From JADJOY01 sp046331705 [NCBI: bacterium] (GTDB lineage: Bacteria > JADJOY01), in assembly GCA_046331705.1 (NCBI GenBank), contig JAXLQJ010000072.1:1-33051 (forward strand): DNA of 33,051 bases. The letters are read 5' to 3'. The notes under the pieces are model-generated. The model had not been told where the DNA came from. It saw only the letters and a program-made list of their open reading frames with translations, and ran no database searches. This document shows, piece after piece, positions 18,991 to 27,661 of the stretch (the first letter of the stretch is position 1; each line of letters starts with the position of its first letter). A program made the translations under genes and the position numbers.

Positions 18991-20190
18991 TCAGGAGCGG
19001 CCCTTCATGCCGTAGCGCTTCAAGATCCGCCGCGCGACCACCTCGATGTGGACCTCGTCGGCGCCGTCGTAGATCCGCGCCGCGCGTTCGTGGGCCCACC
19101 AGAACGCGAGCGGAGTGTCGTCGGTGACGCCGAGGCCGCCGAGCGTCTGGATCGCGCGATCGAGCACCCGCTGCAACGTGCGCGCGACCGTGAACTTGAT
19201 GAGCGAGATGTCCTCGCGAGCCGCGTAGACCCCTCGGTCTCGATCCGCCAGGCGGCGTGCAGCACCATGAGCCGCGCGGCGTTGATCTCGGCGCGGCTGG
19301 TGGCGATCCACTCCTGCACCATCTGCTTGGTGCCGAGCGGCTTGCCCGGGCGAGCTCGCGGGTGGCTGCGTGGCGGCACTGGATGTCGAACGCGCGCTCG
19401 CAGATCCCGATCCAGCGCATGCAGTGATGGATGCGGCCCGGCCAGGCGCATCTGCGCGATCGCGAAGCCCATCCCCTGCTCGCCCAGCAGATTCGACGCC
19501 GGCACCCGCGCGCCGTGATAGGCGACCTCACCGTGGCTGGCCCAATCGCCGCCGCGGTGACCCATCACCGACAGGTTCTCGATCAGCTCGAAGCCGGGCG
19601 TCGAGGTGGGCACGAGGATCATGCTCGCCCGGCGGTGCGGCTCCTCGGCCTCGGGATCGGTCACCGCCATGCAGATCGCGAACGCCGCACCGTCGGCCGA
19701 GGACGAGAACCACTTGTGGCCCCGGATCACCCACTCGTCGCCCTCGCGTACGGCGGTGGTGCCGAGCCAGACGGGATTCGAGCCCGCGTACTCGGGTTCG
19801 GTCATGGTGAAACAGCTGCGGATCTCGCCCCGCACCAAGGGGCCGAGGTAGCGCTCCTTCTGCGCGTCGGTGCCGAACTCCATCAGGATCTCGATGTTGC
19901 CGACATCCGGCGCCTGGCAGTTGAAGACGTAATGACCGATCGGGTCTTTCCCAGCTCTTCGCTCATGTGCGCGAACTCGGTGAGGGGAGCCCGGCGCCGC
20001 CGTGGGATTCGGGACGTACGCCGCCCAGAGCCCGGTCTCCCGGGCACGCGCGGGCCTTGGCGAGCGCTGGCAGCATCGCCTTGAAGCCCTCGTTGGCGAG
20101 GCCGCGCTCGAGCGGGAAGACCTCCCGCGCCATGAAATCGCGCAGCGTGCTGCGAATGCCCTCGATGCGTGCGGACGGCGAGAAGTCCAT
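18991..20190 (-). CDS. Acyl-CoA dehydrogenase (several frameshifts in this sequence)
   Basis: Starts at the ATG 20188-20190 (GGAGGAACC upstream), MDFSPSARIEGIRSTLRDFM. It continues through FGTDAQKERYLGPLVRGEIRSCFTMTEPEYAGSNP (FAD/substrate segment), EWVIRGHKWFSSSADGAAFAI, MILVPTSTPGFELIENLSVMGHRGGDWASHGEV and LGEQGMGFAIAQMRL. It ends LGGLGVTDDTPLAFWWAHERAARIYDGADEVH and ILKRYGMKGRS. These are the standard blocks of an FAD-dependent acyl-CoA dehydrogenase, closest in layout to the ACAD10/11-like branch. It oxidises an acyl-CoA at the alpha-beta bond and passes electrons to ETF; chain length is unknown. The frame changes several times (about 20070, 19950, 19440, 19360 and 19235). All blocks are intact and in order, so I favour indel errors, although decay cannot be excluded. 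Confidence 0.8.
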
Positions 20191-20401
20191 GGTCGGTTCC
20201 TCCAGCGGACGATTCGTCCCGAGCATAGGCGAATCGCCCACGGAATTCCGGGGTGGCGCGAGCGGACGGCGCGCCAGCGGCACGCGCACGTCGCGCACGA
20301 TCTCGGCTCCGGTCCCGGCGCGGCGATCAGGATCGATCGCGACCGCGGGTTTTCGCTGATCGGGGATTGTCAGCACCGAAACGCTGCGCGAGGATGCACC
20401 C

Positions 20402-22301
20402 ATGACCGATTCACCGCTCGCAGCGCCAGCCACGTCCGAGCTTCATCGCGCGATTCTCGAGCGTCTCTCGGTGGGCGTGGCGGTGGTCCGGCCGAGCGAC
20501 GGCTGCATCCTCTACACCAACGCCGCCTTCGCGCGGATGTTGGGCTACGAGGGCGGCGAGCTGGCGGGGCAGCCGGTCAGCATCCTCAACGCGCCGGTGG
20601 AAACCAGCCCCGAGGCGCGCGCCCAGGAGATCATGACCGTGCTGCGCGAGCGCGGGACGTGGTCGGGCGAGGTCCCCAACCGGCACAAGAGCGGCGCCGT
20701 GGTGTGGTGCCGCGCCGCCGTCCGGACCGTGGACGATCCGGCCTGGGGGACGGTGTGGCTGAGCGAGCACGTCGACGTCTCCGAGGAACGGCGCATCGCC
20801 GACGCGTTGACCGAGAGCGAGGCGCGCCTCCAATCGATCGTCGACAACACCACCGCCGTCATCTACGTGAAGGACCTGAACGGCCGCTACGTGGTGGTGA
20901 ATCGCCGCTTCGAGGAGCTCTTCCACGTGTCGCGGGAGCTGGCCCAGGGCCGCACCGACCACGACATCTTCCCGGCGGCCGCCGCCGAGGTCTTCCGCGC
21001 CAACGACCTCGCCGTCGCGCGCTCGGGACAGCCGCTCGAGTTCGACGAGGTGGCGCCGCAGGACGATGGCGATCACAACTACATCTCGATCAAGTTCCCG
21101 CTGCTGCGCGCCACTGGCGAGGTCTACGCCACGTGCGGCATCTCGACCGACATCAGCGAGCGAACGCGCGCCCGCGAGGTCCTGCAGCGCGCCAACGAGC
21201 TCCTCGAGCAGCGCGTGGCGGATCGGACCGCCGAGCTGAGCGACGCCAACCAGCGCTTGCAGGACGAGATCGCCGAGCACCACCGCACCGAGGAGCGCAA
21301 CGCCCTGCTCATGAGCGAGCTCGACCACCGGGTGAAGAACGTGCTCGCCACGGTGGTGGCGCTCGCCGACGAAACCTTCGAGAAGACCGAGTCGCTCGAG
21401 ACCTTTCGCGCCACGTTCATGGGCCGGATTCGAACCATGGCCCGCAGCCACGAGGCGCTGGCGCGCGCCCAATGGCGCGGCGTGGACATCGCCGAGGCGG
21501 CGAGCCTGGTGCTCGCGCCGTTTCAGGCCGCGAGCCCGGGCCGGCTGCAGGTCGAGGGCGGTTCGGTGCGCCTGGAGCGCGACGGCAGCGCTGCCGATCT
21601 GCCTGGCACTCCACGAGCTCGGCACCAACGCCATCAAGTACGGCGCGCTCGGCGCGGCCAGCGGTCGGCTGCACGTCAGCTGGCGCACGGCGTCGAGCGG
21701 ACGGCTGGCGCTCGACTGGATCGAGCAAGGCGGACCGCCGGTCGCGACGCCGGCGAGCCTCGGCAGCGGACTGCAGATCGTGCGCGACCTTCTCGAGACC
21801 CAGCTCGGCGCCAGGGTGGCGATGCGATTCGCGCCCGATGGATTTCGCTGCCATCTGGAGATCCCGCTGCCCACGCAGCCGCGCAACGCGACCCCGGATC
21901 CCGGCATCAAGCTCGTGGAGCCGCCCCCGCCGGTATCGCTCGAAGGGCTCACGATCCTCGTGGTCGAGGACGATCGCCTGCAAGCCAACCTGCTGGCACG
22001 CTGGCTCAAGCGACTGGGTTGTCGCGTCGTCGGTCCCGCGCTCGGCACCGCCGACGCCATCCGCCTGGCGCGCGCGGAGCCCATCGACGCGGCGGTGCTC
22101 GACGTCGATCTCGCCGGACAATCGAGCGAGCCCGTTGCGGCGGCGCTGGAAGCAGCGCACGTGGGCTTCGTGTTCGTCACCGGCTACGGCGACGGCGGCG
22201 GGCTCGGCGCCCGCTTTCCGGCCGCGCCACGGCTGGTCAAGCCCATCGAGCCCGCAGACATCGAGGTCGCGCTGCGACGCGTGGTCCGGCGTCCCGGATG
22301 A
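20402..22301 (+). CDS. Hybrid sensor kinase: PAS-PAS-HWE/HisKA_2 kinase-receiver (one frameshift)
   Basis: ATG at 20402. Two PAS domains cover about residues 15-130 and 140-260 (ERLSVGVAVVRPSDGCILYTN; YVKDLNGRYVVVNRRFEELF). There is no membrane segment, so sensing is cytoplasmic. A coiled coil (about 265-300) leads to the kinase H-box SELDHRVKNVLATVVALA with phospho-acceptor His309. The N-box LALHELGTNAIKYGAL follows after a frame change (2 to 0) near 21595, then GSGLQIVRDLLETQL. The HRxKN and HELxTNAxKYGAL forms are those of HWE/HisKA_2 kinases. A C-terminal receiver runs from about 21950: VVEDD, phospho-site Asp in VLDVDL, and Lys in LVKPIEP. No separate output regulator adjoins it, so the receiver may act as a phosphate sink or relay. 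The stop is at 22299-22301. Confidence 0.87.
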
Positions 22302-22627
22302 TCGCTCCCCTGCCGCCCCGCCGGCGGCGCGCACCCTCGAAACCGAAACACGCGACACGCGCGAGCGCGGCGGCGACCCCGCGGGATGAGCGACCGCGAA
22401 GCGCTACCTCGGCGCCGTTCGTGCGCTGAAGCCCGACCGCACCCCTCGGTGCGACACGACCGCACCACGTTGTCCCCGGCGGGAGCGACGCCTCGCTCGC
22501 CGGCGCTTCCTGTACGCGCTTGGAATCACAGGACTTCTTCGGCCACTGGCGCCCATGATGCGGCGCGCCAAAGCGACATGGCACAATGGTTCGATTCCCT
22601 CGTGTGCCGATGCGGCAGGAGCACTCC
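22302..22627. other. Intergenic, no supported gene
   Basis: 325 bp between the kinase stop and the SGNH lipoprotein start. No conserved protein or clear promoter was recognised. The right end carries the ribosome site (CAGGAG, about 22615-22620). Confidence 0.45.
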
Positions 22628-23725
22628 ATGGTGAGACCCAGCGCGGTGAAGTCCGTCCCCTTCGTGTTGTCGATGGTCGTCGGTGCAGGCTGCGTCGGGG
22701 CTCCCGTGAGCGGAGTCGTGTACGACGACACGAACCGAAGCTCGGTGTCGCAGTACGCGCAATCGATCGAGGCCGGGGACCTCCGGGTGGCCGGAGTCCC
22801 CGTGTCGCTGTTCGGTGCGAGCACCGAGGCAACCGCCATCTCCGACGTCAACGGCGCGGTCGCCTTCGCGCCCGCGACGGACGGCACCTATCTGCTCTCG
22901 CCAGACGTCGACGCGGGCATCGATTCCACGAGCAACAACGCGCCGAAGCGACTGCCGCAGGCGATCCGCGAGGGGCACGTCCACATGGTCCATTTCGGCG
23001 ACAGCCTCGGCGTGGTGGGCCCGTCGGAGCACTTCCCCGAGCGCCTGGCGGAACACTTGAGCGCCATCGTTCCGACCACGGTCGAGAACGTCGCCGTGGG
23101 CGGTAGCCAGACGTGGGATTGGCTGCCGGGAGGCGCGAGCGGATTCTTCGAGCACGCGCTCGCGCCGCGCCTCGCCGACGCCGACGTCGTGACCATCACG
23201 CTCGGCGGAAACGACCTGGACGTGTACCTGGGCAACCCGCCCGACTACGACCCCGCCCACATCCTGCAGCGCTTCCTCGAGAACCCCGAATACCTGCTCG
23301 AGATCTACCCGAACGTCGCGACCATCGTCGCGGCGATCCGTGACGCGAACGCGACCTGCGACATCGTCTACGTGATCTACCCGAACTACGCGAACAGCAC
23401 GGTCATGAAGGGGTACACGGGTGAGCTGCAGCCGCTCGCGTCGCTGGCGTTCGGTGCGGCGCTGTCGCTCAGCCGGCAGCTCGTCGCCGAGTACCCCGGG
23501 GTGGTCGTCGCCGACATGTATGGGGCGCTCGGCAACACCTGGCTCGACCCGTACCTGATCGACGAGGTGCACCTGAGCAGCGCCGGCCATCAGGCGTTCG
23601 CCGACGAGATCTTCCGAGCCCTCGGGGGAGTGGACGTCGTCGCCGGCGGGACGGCGCAGCGCCAGTTCGGCTTCGACGGCCTCACCGTGCCTGCCGACGA
23701 GGCGCGTAGCGCCGCGGCCGGCTGA
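22628..23725 (+). CDS. SGNH/GDSL-family hydrolase lipoprotein
   Basis: The ATG at 22628 is chosen over 22586 and 22610 because CAGGAG lies just before it and a lipoprotein signal follows directly (VLSMVVGAGC, Cys22). Residues 25-100 resemble a small beta-sandwich of the carboxypeptidase-regulatory-like kind (VAGVPVSLFGASTEATAISDVNGAVAF). The SGNH domain follows: FGDSLG with nucleophile Ser126, a block II Gly in VAVGGSQTWDW, ITLGGNDLD with the oxyanion Asn, and DEVHLSSAGHQAFA with the Asp-His pair. The family hydrolyses esters of lipids or acetylated polysaccharides; the substrate is not evident. The gene is intact and convergent with the dienelactone hydrolase gene. Confidence 0.87.
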   Translation: MVRPSAVKSVPFVLSMVVGAGCVGAPVSGVVYDDTNRSSVSQYAQSIEAGDLRVAGVPVSLFGASTEATAISDVNGAVAFAPATDGTYLLSPDVDAGIDSTSNNAPKRLPQAIREGHVHMVHFGDSLGVVGPSEHFPERLAEHLSAIVPTTVENVAVGGSQTWDWLPGGASGFFEHALAPRLADADVVTITLGGNDLDVYLGNPPDYDPAHILQRFLENPEYLLEIYPNVATIVAAIRDANATCDIVYVIYPNYANSTVMKGYTGELQPLASLAFGAALSLSRQLVAEYPGVVVADMYGALGNTWLDPYLIDEVHLSSAGHQAFADEIFRALGGVDVVAGGTAQRQFGFDGLTVPADEARSAAAG

Positions 23726-23774
23726 GTCAACGCCAGCCCGGCGGGCGGGTGCGCCGAGCGGGCACCGCGGGCGA

Positions 23775-24566
23775 TCAGGGAGCCAGGCGTTCGGCGAAGA
23801 ACGCGAGCGTGCGGTCCAGCGCCGCGCGCGTCGGATGACCTTCGCGGTCGATCAGATCCTTGGTGAGCACCGAGTGAGCGATTCGCGGGATGCGGTGCGG
23901 ATTCCCCGGCCCCGAGTCGATCTCGATTCCCTCGAAGCCCGCGCCGAGCTCGCGGCGCAAGCTCGCGAAGCGCTCGCCTGGACACATGAAGTCGTGGGTG
24001 AAGCGCAGCCCGAGCACCGTGAGGCCTTCGTCGCGCACCCGGCGCTTGAGCGTCGCGAGGTTCTCGTCGCTCACGTGGAGCGCGGCGCGGTGCGAGCGTG
24101 TGAGCCCAACCGGCAGCGATGGCTGGCTCAAGACCGGCGCCATCACCCACGGATCGGCGACGAGCGTGAGCGCGAAATTGCCCGTGAGGCACATCCCCAC
24201 CGCGCCCACGCCCGGACCACCGCAGCGCTCGTGCACGTGCCGGCAGAGCGCGCGCAGCCATTCGGTGATTGGCGAAGCAGCGCGACGCGCGAGCATCGAG
24301 AACTCGGCCTGAATGCAGGCGTAACGGAGCGCGCGGCCCATGTCGCACGGCGTGTAGCGAACCCCGGGCTCGTTGAAGAGGCTCGGCAGGACGGCCGTGA
24401 AGCCGCGCGCGGCCACCCGCCGACCGAACTCCGCCACCTCGCGCGTGATCCCCGGCACCTCGTGGACGATCACGACACCCGGGCCCGACCCCTTCCAGAA
24501 GACGGGACGCGTCTTCCCCAGCGCGTCGAACTTCCGCTCCTCGAAGTCGGCAACGACCGGGTGCAT
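23775..24566 (-). CDS. Dienelactone hydrolase family protein
   Basis: 263 residues from the ATG 24564-24566; two upstream in-frame ATGs are possible but add non-conserved residues. It is an alpha/beta hydrolase of the dienelactone type. GPGVVIVHEVPGITREVAEFGRRVAARGFTAVLPSLF is the N-terminal fold, GAVGMCLTGNFAL carries nucleophile Cys126 in the G-x-C-x-G-type elbow, Asp192 sits in THDFMCPGERF, and His231 in RIAHSVLT. Together they form the Cys-Asp-His triad. It probably hydrolyses lactones or esters in the cytoplasm; no signal peptide is seen. No aromatic-catabolism genes adjoin it, so a role in chlorocatechol breakdown is not supported. The frame is intact and the length normal. Confidence 0.85.
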   Translation of the reverse strand: MHPVVADFEERKFDALGKTRPVFWKGSGPGVVIVHEVPGITREVAEFGRRVAARGFTAVLPSLFNEPGVRYTPCDMGRALRYACIQAEFSMLARRAASPITEWLRALCRHVHERCGGPGVGAVGMCLTGNFALTLVADPWVMAPVLSQPSLPVGLTRSHRAALHVSDENLATLKRRVRDEGLTVLGLRFTHDFMCPGERFASLRRELGAGFEGIEIDSGPGNPHRIPRIAHSVLTKDLIDREGHPTRAALDRTLAFFAERLAP

Positions 24567-24887
24567 GGCTTCGGAACCCCGCATCCAAATCGAGATCGAT
24601 CCCGCCGCGACCCGCACCGGATCCCGATCCCCGCAGGCGCCGTCGAACGATCGCGCCGCACGCTATCCCGAGCGAAGACACGGAGTCGACAGGTCGGACG
24701 AGCAGGTCCGCCAGACGGATCGACGGACGGGTCCGACAGCGGATGCGGAGACGGGCGTCCGCCTGCACCGCGAAGACCCGGCCGCGTTCAACCCAGCACG
24801 GCCGCGATCGGATCCCTCGACGCTTCGGAGCCCCGGCCCAACCCACGCGCCGACGCGCTGCTAAGCGAACGATCTCCCGAAGCGACC

Positions 24888-24915
24888 TGGCGCGCGACGC
24901 GGGACTCGAACCGCC
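24888..24915 (-). other. tRNA-3'-end-like remnant at the left edge of the accessory island
   Basis: On the minus strand this reads a T-loop (GGTTCGAGTCCC), then seven bases, a G, and CCA. The T-stem is GCGG/CCCGC. One extra G, a kind of loss seen in nearby genes, would make it a perfect five-pair stem. No matching 5' acceptor strand exists to the right, where transposase coding begins at about 24944. It may be the 3' end of a tRNA used as an integration site, or chance. Confidence 0.25.
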
Positions 24916-24943
24916 AGCGGTGGACGCCAGAGAGCACGAAGTC

Positions 24944-25633
24944 AAGCGATTCCGCTATCCCGAGATCTCTGCCGTCGGGATCCGGGCGAGCCAGCCGAAC
25001 CAGTACTGGCACCTCGACGTCACGGTGATCCGGCTGCTCGATCGGACGCGGCTCTATCTGCACGCGGTGATCGACAACGACTCCCGCAAGATCCTTGCAT
25101 GGCGGCTCATGCCGCGGCTCGAGCCCGCCACCACATGTGAGCTACTCGTCGAGGCGGGTGCGCAACTGCCGCCCCTCGAGCCCGCGTCCTCGGACACGGC
25201 CTGTGAACCGGTCACGGTCGTCATGGACACCGGCGTCGAGAACGTGAATCGCGCCGTCGACGCCCTCATCGACACGCGCGCGCTGCGGCGCGTGCTTGCC
25301 CAGGTCGAGGTCGCCTACTCGAACTCGATGATCGAGGCGTGGTGGCGTTCCCTTCGACATCGCTGGTTGTATCTCCACGACCTCGCCACCGAAGCCGACG
25401 TCCGCCGGCTCGTCGCCTTCTACGTCACCGAGCACAACACGGTCATGCCGCACTACGCCTTCGATGGTCGCACCCCGAACGAGGCTTACCTCGGCCACGC
25501 ATCCGACCTGCCGGCCGAGCTTGCGCGGCGCCGGGCTGAGGCCCAACGCGATCGATTGCTTGCGAACCGGGCTACGCGGTGCGGTGCCTGCGAACCCGCC
25601 GCGCCCACGGCGCCCGGGCTTCCGCTTGCCTGA
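24944..25633 (+). pseudogene. IS3-type transposase (integrase core), 5'-truncated
   Basis: Recognisable homology starts at KRFRYPEISAVGIRASQPNQYW and runs to the stop at 25631-25633, covering the rve/DDE catalytic core. The first Asp is in QYWHLDVTVIR, the second in VVMDTGVENVNRAVD, and the Glu in YSNSMIEAWWRSLRHRWLYL; YVTEHNTVMPHYAFDGRTPNEAYLG is the typical C-terminal end. The helix-turn-helix part and OrfA that should precede it are missing. The same frame continues upstream to 24743 but without family resemblance. The catalytic triad is kept, but the missing DNA-binding part implies the copy is inactive. Terminal inverted repeats were not found. It marks the left part of an accessory island that also holds a toxin-antitoxin pair and a second transposase. 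Confidence 0.8.
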
Positions 25634-26210
25634 ACCGATCCGCTTGCCACTCAGCTCCTCGTTCGCGCGTGTACGTAACGTCGTAACAGCGATGCGTCCC
25701 TGAACATCGATCGCGTGCCCCGGCAGCCCCGTGCCGTCGCCCCTGGTGGCGATCGAAGCTGCGTCTGTCTTCCCCATCCGTGGGCTGCACGAGCTGCTTC
25801 GGCCAACCCGGCCTCTCCGATAGCCGACGTGGCCACATCAATCGCCACGCGCCCTACCCCGACGAACGAGCGAACAGAAAAGTCACAGAAGTTCGTGCGC
25901 GTAGCTGGGATGCACGCCCCCGGGTCTGGGTTCCGTAGTGGGTCCAGAGGAGCTCACGAAGCCGATCCTGAGCCCCCAGACGTTCCCCAGCGCCCGTAGC
26001 GACGCACGCCAGATCGAGCGCGAGACTCGTTCAGCGCCGTGGAGTGCGGTTCGTTCGGGAGACTCGCGAGGTGGAGATCAGGACCCAGCCACCGGACGGC
26101 GGCCAGCGACGACGACAGCGCAAACGGTCATAGAAGGACTCGAATCGACCGATCGACCCGAGTGAGCGACGGCGAGTCTACTGCTGCACGGCGGAAGACG
26201 AGAGCCCGTT
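25634..26210. other. 577-bp stretch without a supported gene
   Basis: It lies between the transposase fragment and the VapC-type toxin stop. Short frames on both strands resemble no known protein. It probably contains the lost right end of the insertion sequence. I could not identify its inverted repeat or a target duplication. Confidence 0.45.
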
Positions 26211-26624
26211 TCACCCGGAACGCTCGAACCAGTCCGCGAGCTCGAGCTTCGGAATGCGCCCAAAGTGGCGGACGTTGCGCGTGACCACGACGAGCTCGTG
26301 GGTCAGCGCCGTGGCCGCAATCAGCAAATCGAGGTCCGCCACGGTCCGCCCGGCTCTCGCCAGCTCGGAGCGAAGCGCACCGTAGCGAGACGCCACCGCC
26401 ACCTCGACCGGCAGCACGGGCACCCGTGGCAGCACGACGTCTTGGAGGTACGCGAGGTAACGCTCGCCATTGGGGATGCGCAGGGCCCCGAAGACGATTT
26501 CACCCACGCTGATTGACGAGATCGCAACCTCGGCCGCGTGTGCATCGAGCGTGCGCAGGAACCGCTCCGACGGTCGCCGCCGAACGGGCTCGCTCAGCGC
26601 ATCCGTATCGAGCAGGTACTTCAC
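26211..26624 (-). CDS. vapC: VapC-type PIN-domain toxin
   Basis: 137 residues from a GTG (26622-26624) that overlaps the antitoxin stop by four bases (GTGA). PIN-domain acidic residues are in place: Asp6 in YLLDTDALSE, Glu42 in ISVGEIVFGAL, and Asp97/Asp99 in TVADLDLLIAATAL. The C-terminal VVTRNVRHFGRIPKLELADW is typical of VapC/FitB-type toxins. PIN toxins are Mg-dependent ribonucleases that cut tRNA or rRNA when freed from their antitoxin. Length and frame are normal, so the toxin should be functional. The antitoxin gene lies first, as usual, and coupling through the overlap keeps expression balanced. Its location among mobile elements suggests acquisition by transfer. Confidence 0.92.
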   Translation of the reverse strand: MKYLLDTDALSEPVRRRPSERFLRTLDAHAAEVAISSISVGEIVFGALRIPNGERYLAYLQDVVLPRVPVLPVEVAVASRYGALRSELARAGRTVADLDLLIAATALTHELVVVTRNVRHFGRIPKLELADWFERSG

Positions 26625-26923
26625 ATCGGGGCGCGGCGGCGGGAGATCGTGCGGCGTTCCGGGATGAGATCGGCGAGGTCCGGTAACCCGGATGGGAGGC
26701 GCTTCGCGAACGCGCGGGCAGCGCGCACGAAGCCCGAGGCATCCTCGCCCCGCTCCACGCGAGCGAGGTCCTCGATTCCGACGATGGCCGCGATCGGCTT
26801 GCCGCGTCGGGTGATCTGGAAGCGCTCTCCCGCGTGCGCCCGACTGGCGAGCTCAGAAAGCGACGCCTTGGCTTCGGCAATGGGAACGTTCTTCACGGCA
26901 ATGGGCTCCGTCGAATGAGTCAT
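26621..26923 (-). CDS. Phd/YefM (VapB-type) antitoxin
   Basis: About 100 residues, with PIAEAKASLSELASRAHAGERFQITRRGKPIAAIVG near the N-terminus. This is the Phd/YefM DNA-binding fold (x-x-A-K-x-x-L-S-E-L and R-x-G-K-P-x-A). The C-terminal tail (ARAFAKRLPSGLPDLADLIPERR) is the part expected to wrap the toxin. Starts at 26923 and 26932 are both possible; neither has a strong ribosome site. Antitoxins of this family neutralise the cognate PIN toxin and repress their own operon by binding upstream of the start, so the operator should lie around 26925-26990. It is the first gene of the pair and overlaps the toxin GTG. Confidence 0.88.
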   Translation of the reverse strand: MTHSTEPIAVKNVPIAEAKASLSELASRAHAGERFQITRRGKPIAAIVGIEDLARVERGEDASGFVRAARAFAKRLPSGLPDLADLIPERRTISRRRAPM

Positions 26924-27004
26924 TGTGACCATAACACGATGGGCTTCGTCGGGCGGGCGACGGCGTTGCGAGCGCCGACGCCACGAGGCGGCGGCGTGCT
27001 GCAA

Positions 27005-27069
27005 CGGCGGTGACCGCCGAGCGCTTCTCGGTCGGGGGGCGGTGGGTGGGGGCGCGGCACCGCGCGGTG
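27005..27069. repeat. Small GC inverted repeats upstream of the antitoxin
   Basis: CGGCGG-TGA-CCGCCG at 27005-27019 and the perfect palindrome CACCGCGCGGTG at 27058-27069. They lie 80-150 bp upstream of the antitoxin start and could be operators or the left edge of the hairpin array. Both are short enough to arise by chance at this GC content. Confidence 0.35.
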
Positions 27070-27195
27070 AAGAGAGACAGGAGTGCGTGGGTACCGGCGG
27101 GTGTCAAGATAGTTGCCGCGTGAATCGTTCTCACGGCGTGGCCGGCCTCACCCCGGCTTCCCCGGCACCGACCTTCGGCCGGTGCCGGTGCCCTT

Positions 27196-27225
27196 GCGTC
27201 CGATAAGCCGCGGCTTATCCGACGC
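27196..27225. repeat. 14-pair palindrome with one C-C mismatch
   Basis: The exact 18-bp palindrome GATAAGCCGCGGCTTATC (27202-27219) is flanked by GCGTC and GACGC (27196-27200 and 27221-27225), with C opposite C at 27201/27220. An alternative outer pairing is CTTGCG (27193-27198) with CGCAAG (27231-27236). Confidence 0.75.
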
Positions 27226-27250
27226 TGCGGCGCAAGCCGGACCTCGGCCT

Positions 27251-27274
27251 TTGACGGAACGAACATTCCGTCAA
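27251..27274. repeat. 9-bp stem, 6-base loop hairpin
   Basis: TTGACGGAA (27251-27259) pairs exactly with TTCCGTCAA (27266-27274) around the loop CGAACA. The stem is unusually A/T-containing for this genome, which makes chance less likely. Confidence 0.75.
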
Positions 27275-27287
27275 TCTGCCCCCGGTC

Positions 27288-27311
27288 GCTTCGGTGTTGC
27301 GACACCGAAGC
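27288..27311. repeat. 10-bp stem, tetraloop hairpin
   Basis: GCTTCGGTGT (27288-27297) pairs exactly with ACACCGAAGC (27302-27311) around TGCG. The compact tetraloop form favours an RNA hairpin or extruded DNA. Confidence 0.75.
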
Positions 27312-27380
27312 TCGGCAGCCACCTCCCGCCCACGGCTCCGCCCCGCGCGGCGCTCGCGCGAGCGAGACCATGCCGGCGGT

Positions 27381-27429
27381 CACCGGCGTTGCAACGCGGT
27401 GAACGGCAGACGCACCCGCAACGCCGGTG
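27381..27429. repeat. 12-bp inverted repeat with alternative internal palindrome
   Basis: CACCGGCGTTGC (27381-27392) pairs with GCAACGCCGGTG (27418-27429) across 25 bases. A competing palindrome GCGTTGCAACGC (27386-27397) shares the left arm, so two mutually exclusive folds are possible. Confidence 0.7.
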
Positions 27430-27521
27430 CCCGCCGGACGCTCCGCCCGCACGGTCGGGAGCCGCGCGCCCGCCGTCCGGTTCACGCGCGCTCGTCCTCT
27501 CGCCACCCGCCCCCAGCTCGG

Positions 27522-27578
27522 GCTCGCTTGCTGCGCCTCGGCGTTCACCCCGTGCGAACGCCGAGGCGCAGGGCGAGC
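27522..27578. repeat. 16-bp perfect stem with outer 6-bp extension
   Basis: CTGCGCCTCGGCGTTC (27531-27546) pairs exactly with 27556-27571 around a 9-base loop (ACCCCGTGC). Outside it, GCTCGC (27522-27527) pairs with GCGAGC (27573-27578) after a small asymmetric bulge. It is the longest hairpin of the array and the nearest to the transposase. Confidence 0.8.
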
Positions 27579-27661
27579 TCGCGCGCAGTGAAAAGAAGAG
27601 CGATCCCGCGTCGCGCGCCACCGCGTGGCACGGCACGGGCTGTGCCCTGCGTACTCGCGCC

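Larger units (their letters stand above)
27162..27578. repeat. Array of strong, mutually dissimilar hairpins upstream of the REP-type transposase
   Basis: Within 417 bp there are at least six perfect or near-perfect inverted repeats: 27162-27188 (9 bp), 27196-27225 (14 pairs, one mismatch), 27251-27274 (9 bp), 27288-27311 (10 bp), 27381-27429 (12 bp) and 27522-27578 (16 bp plus 6 outer pairs). Weaker ones lie at 27351-27364 and 27434-27480. They are spaced 10-50 bp apart and share no common stem sequence. No protein reading is convincing here. The array ends about 85 bp before the transposase ATG. It could be a structured RNA leader, a hairpin-DNA substrate, or a protein-binding array; see the findings. 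Confidence 0.7.

Noticed and set aside
24888-24990. Complete tRNA gene on the minus strand
   Set aside because: Only a T-arm and CCA-like end fit. No 5' acceptor strand pairs with it, no anticodon stem closes, and the region beyond 24944 codes for the transposase. Kept only as a possible remnant.
27162-27578. CRISPR array
   Set aside because: The palindromes are all different in sequence and spacing, there is no identical direct repeat, and no cas gene is present.
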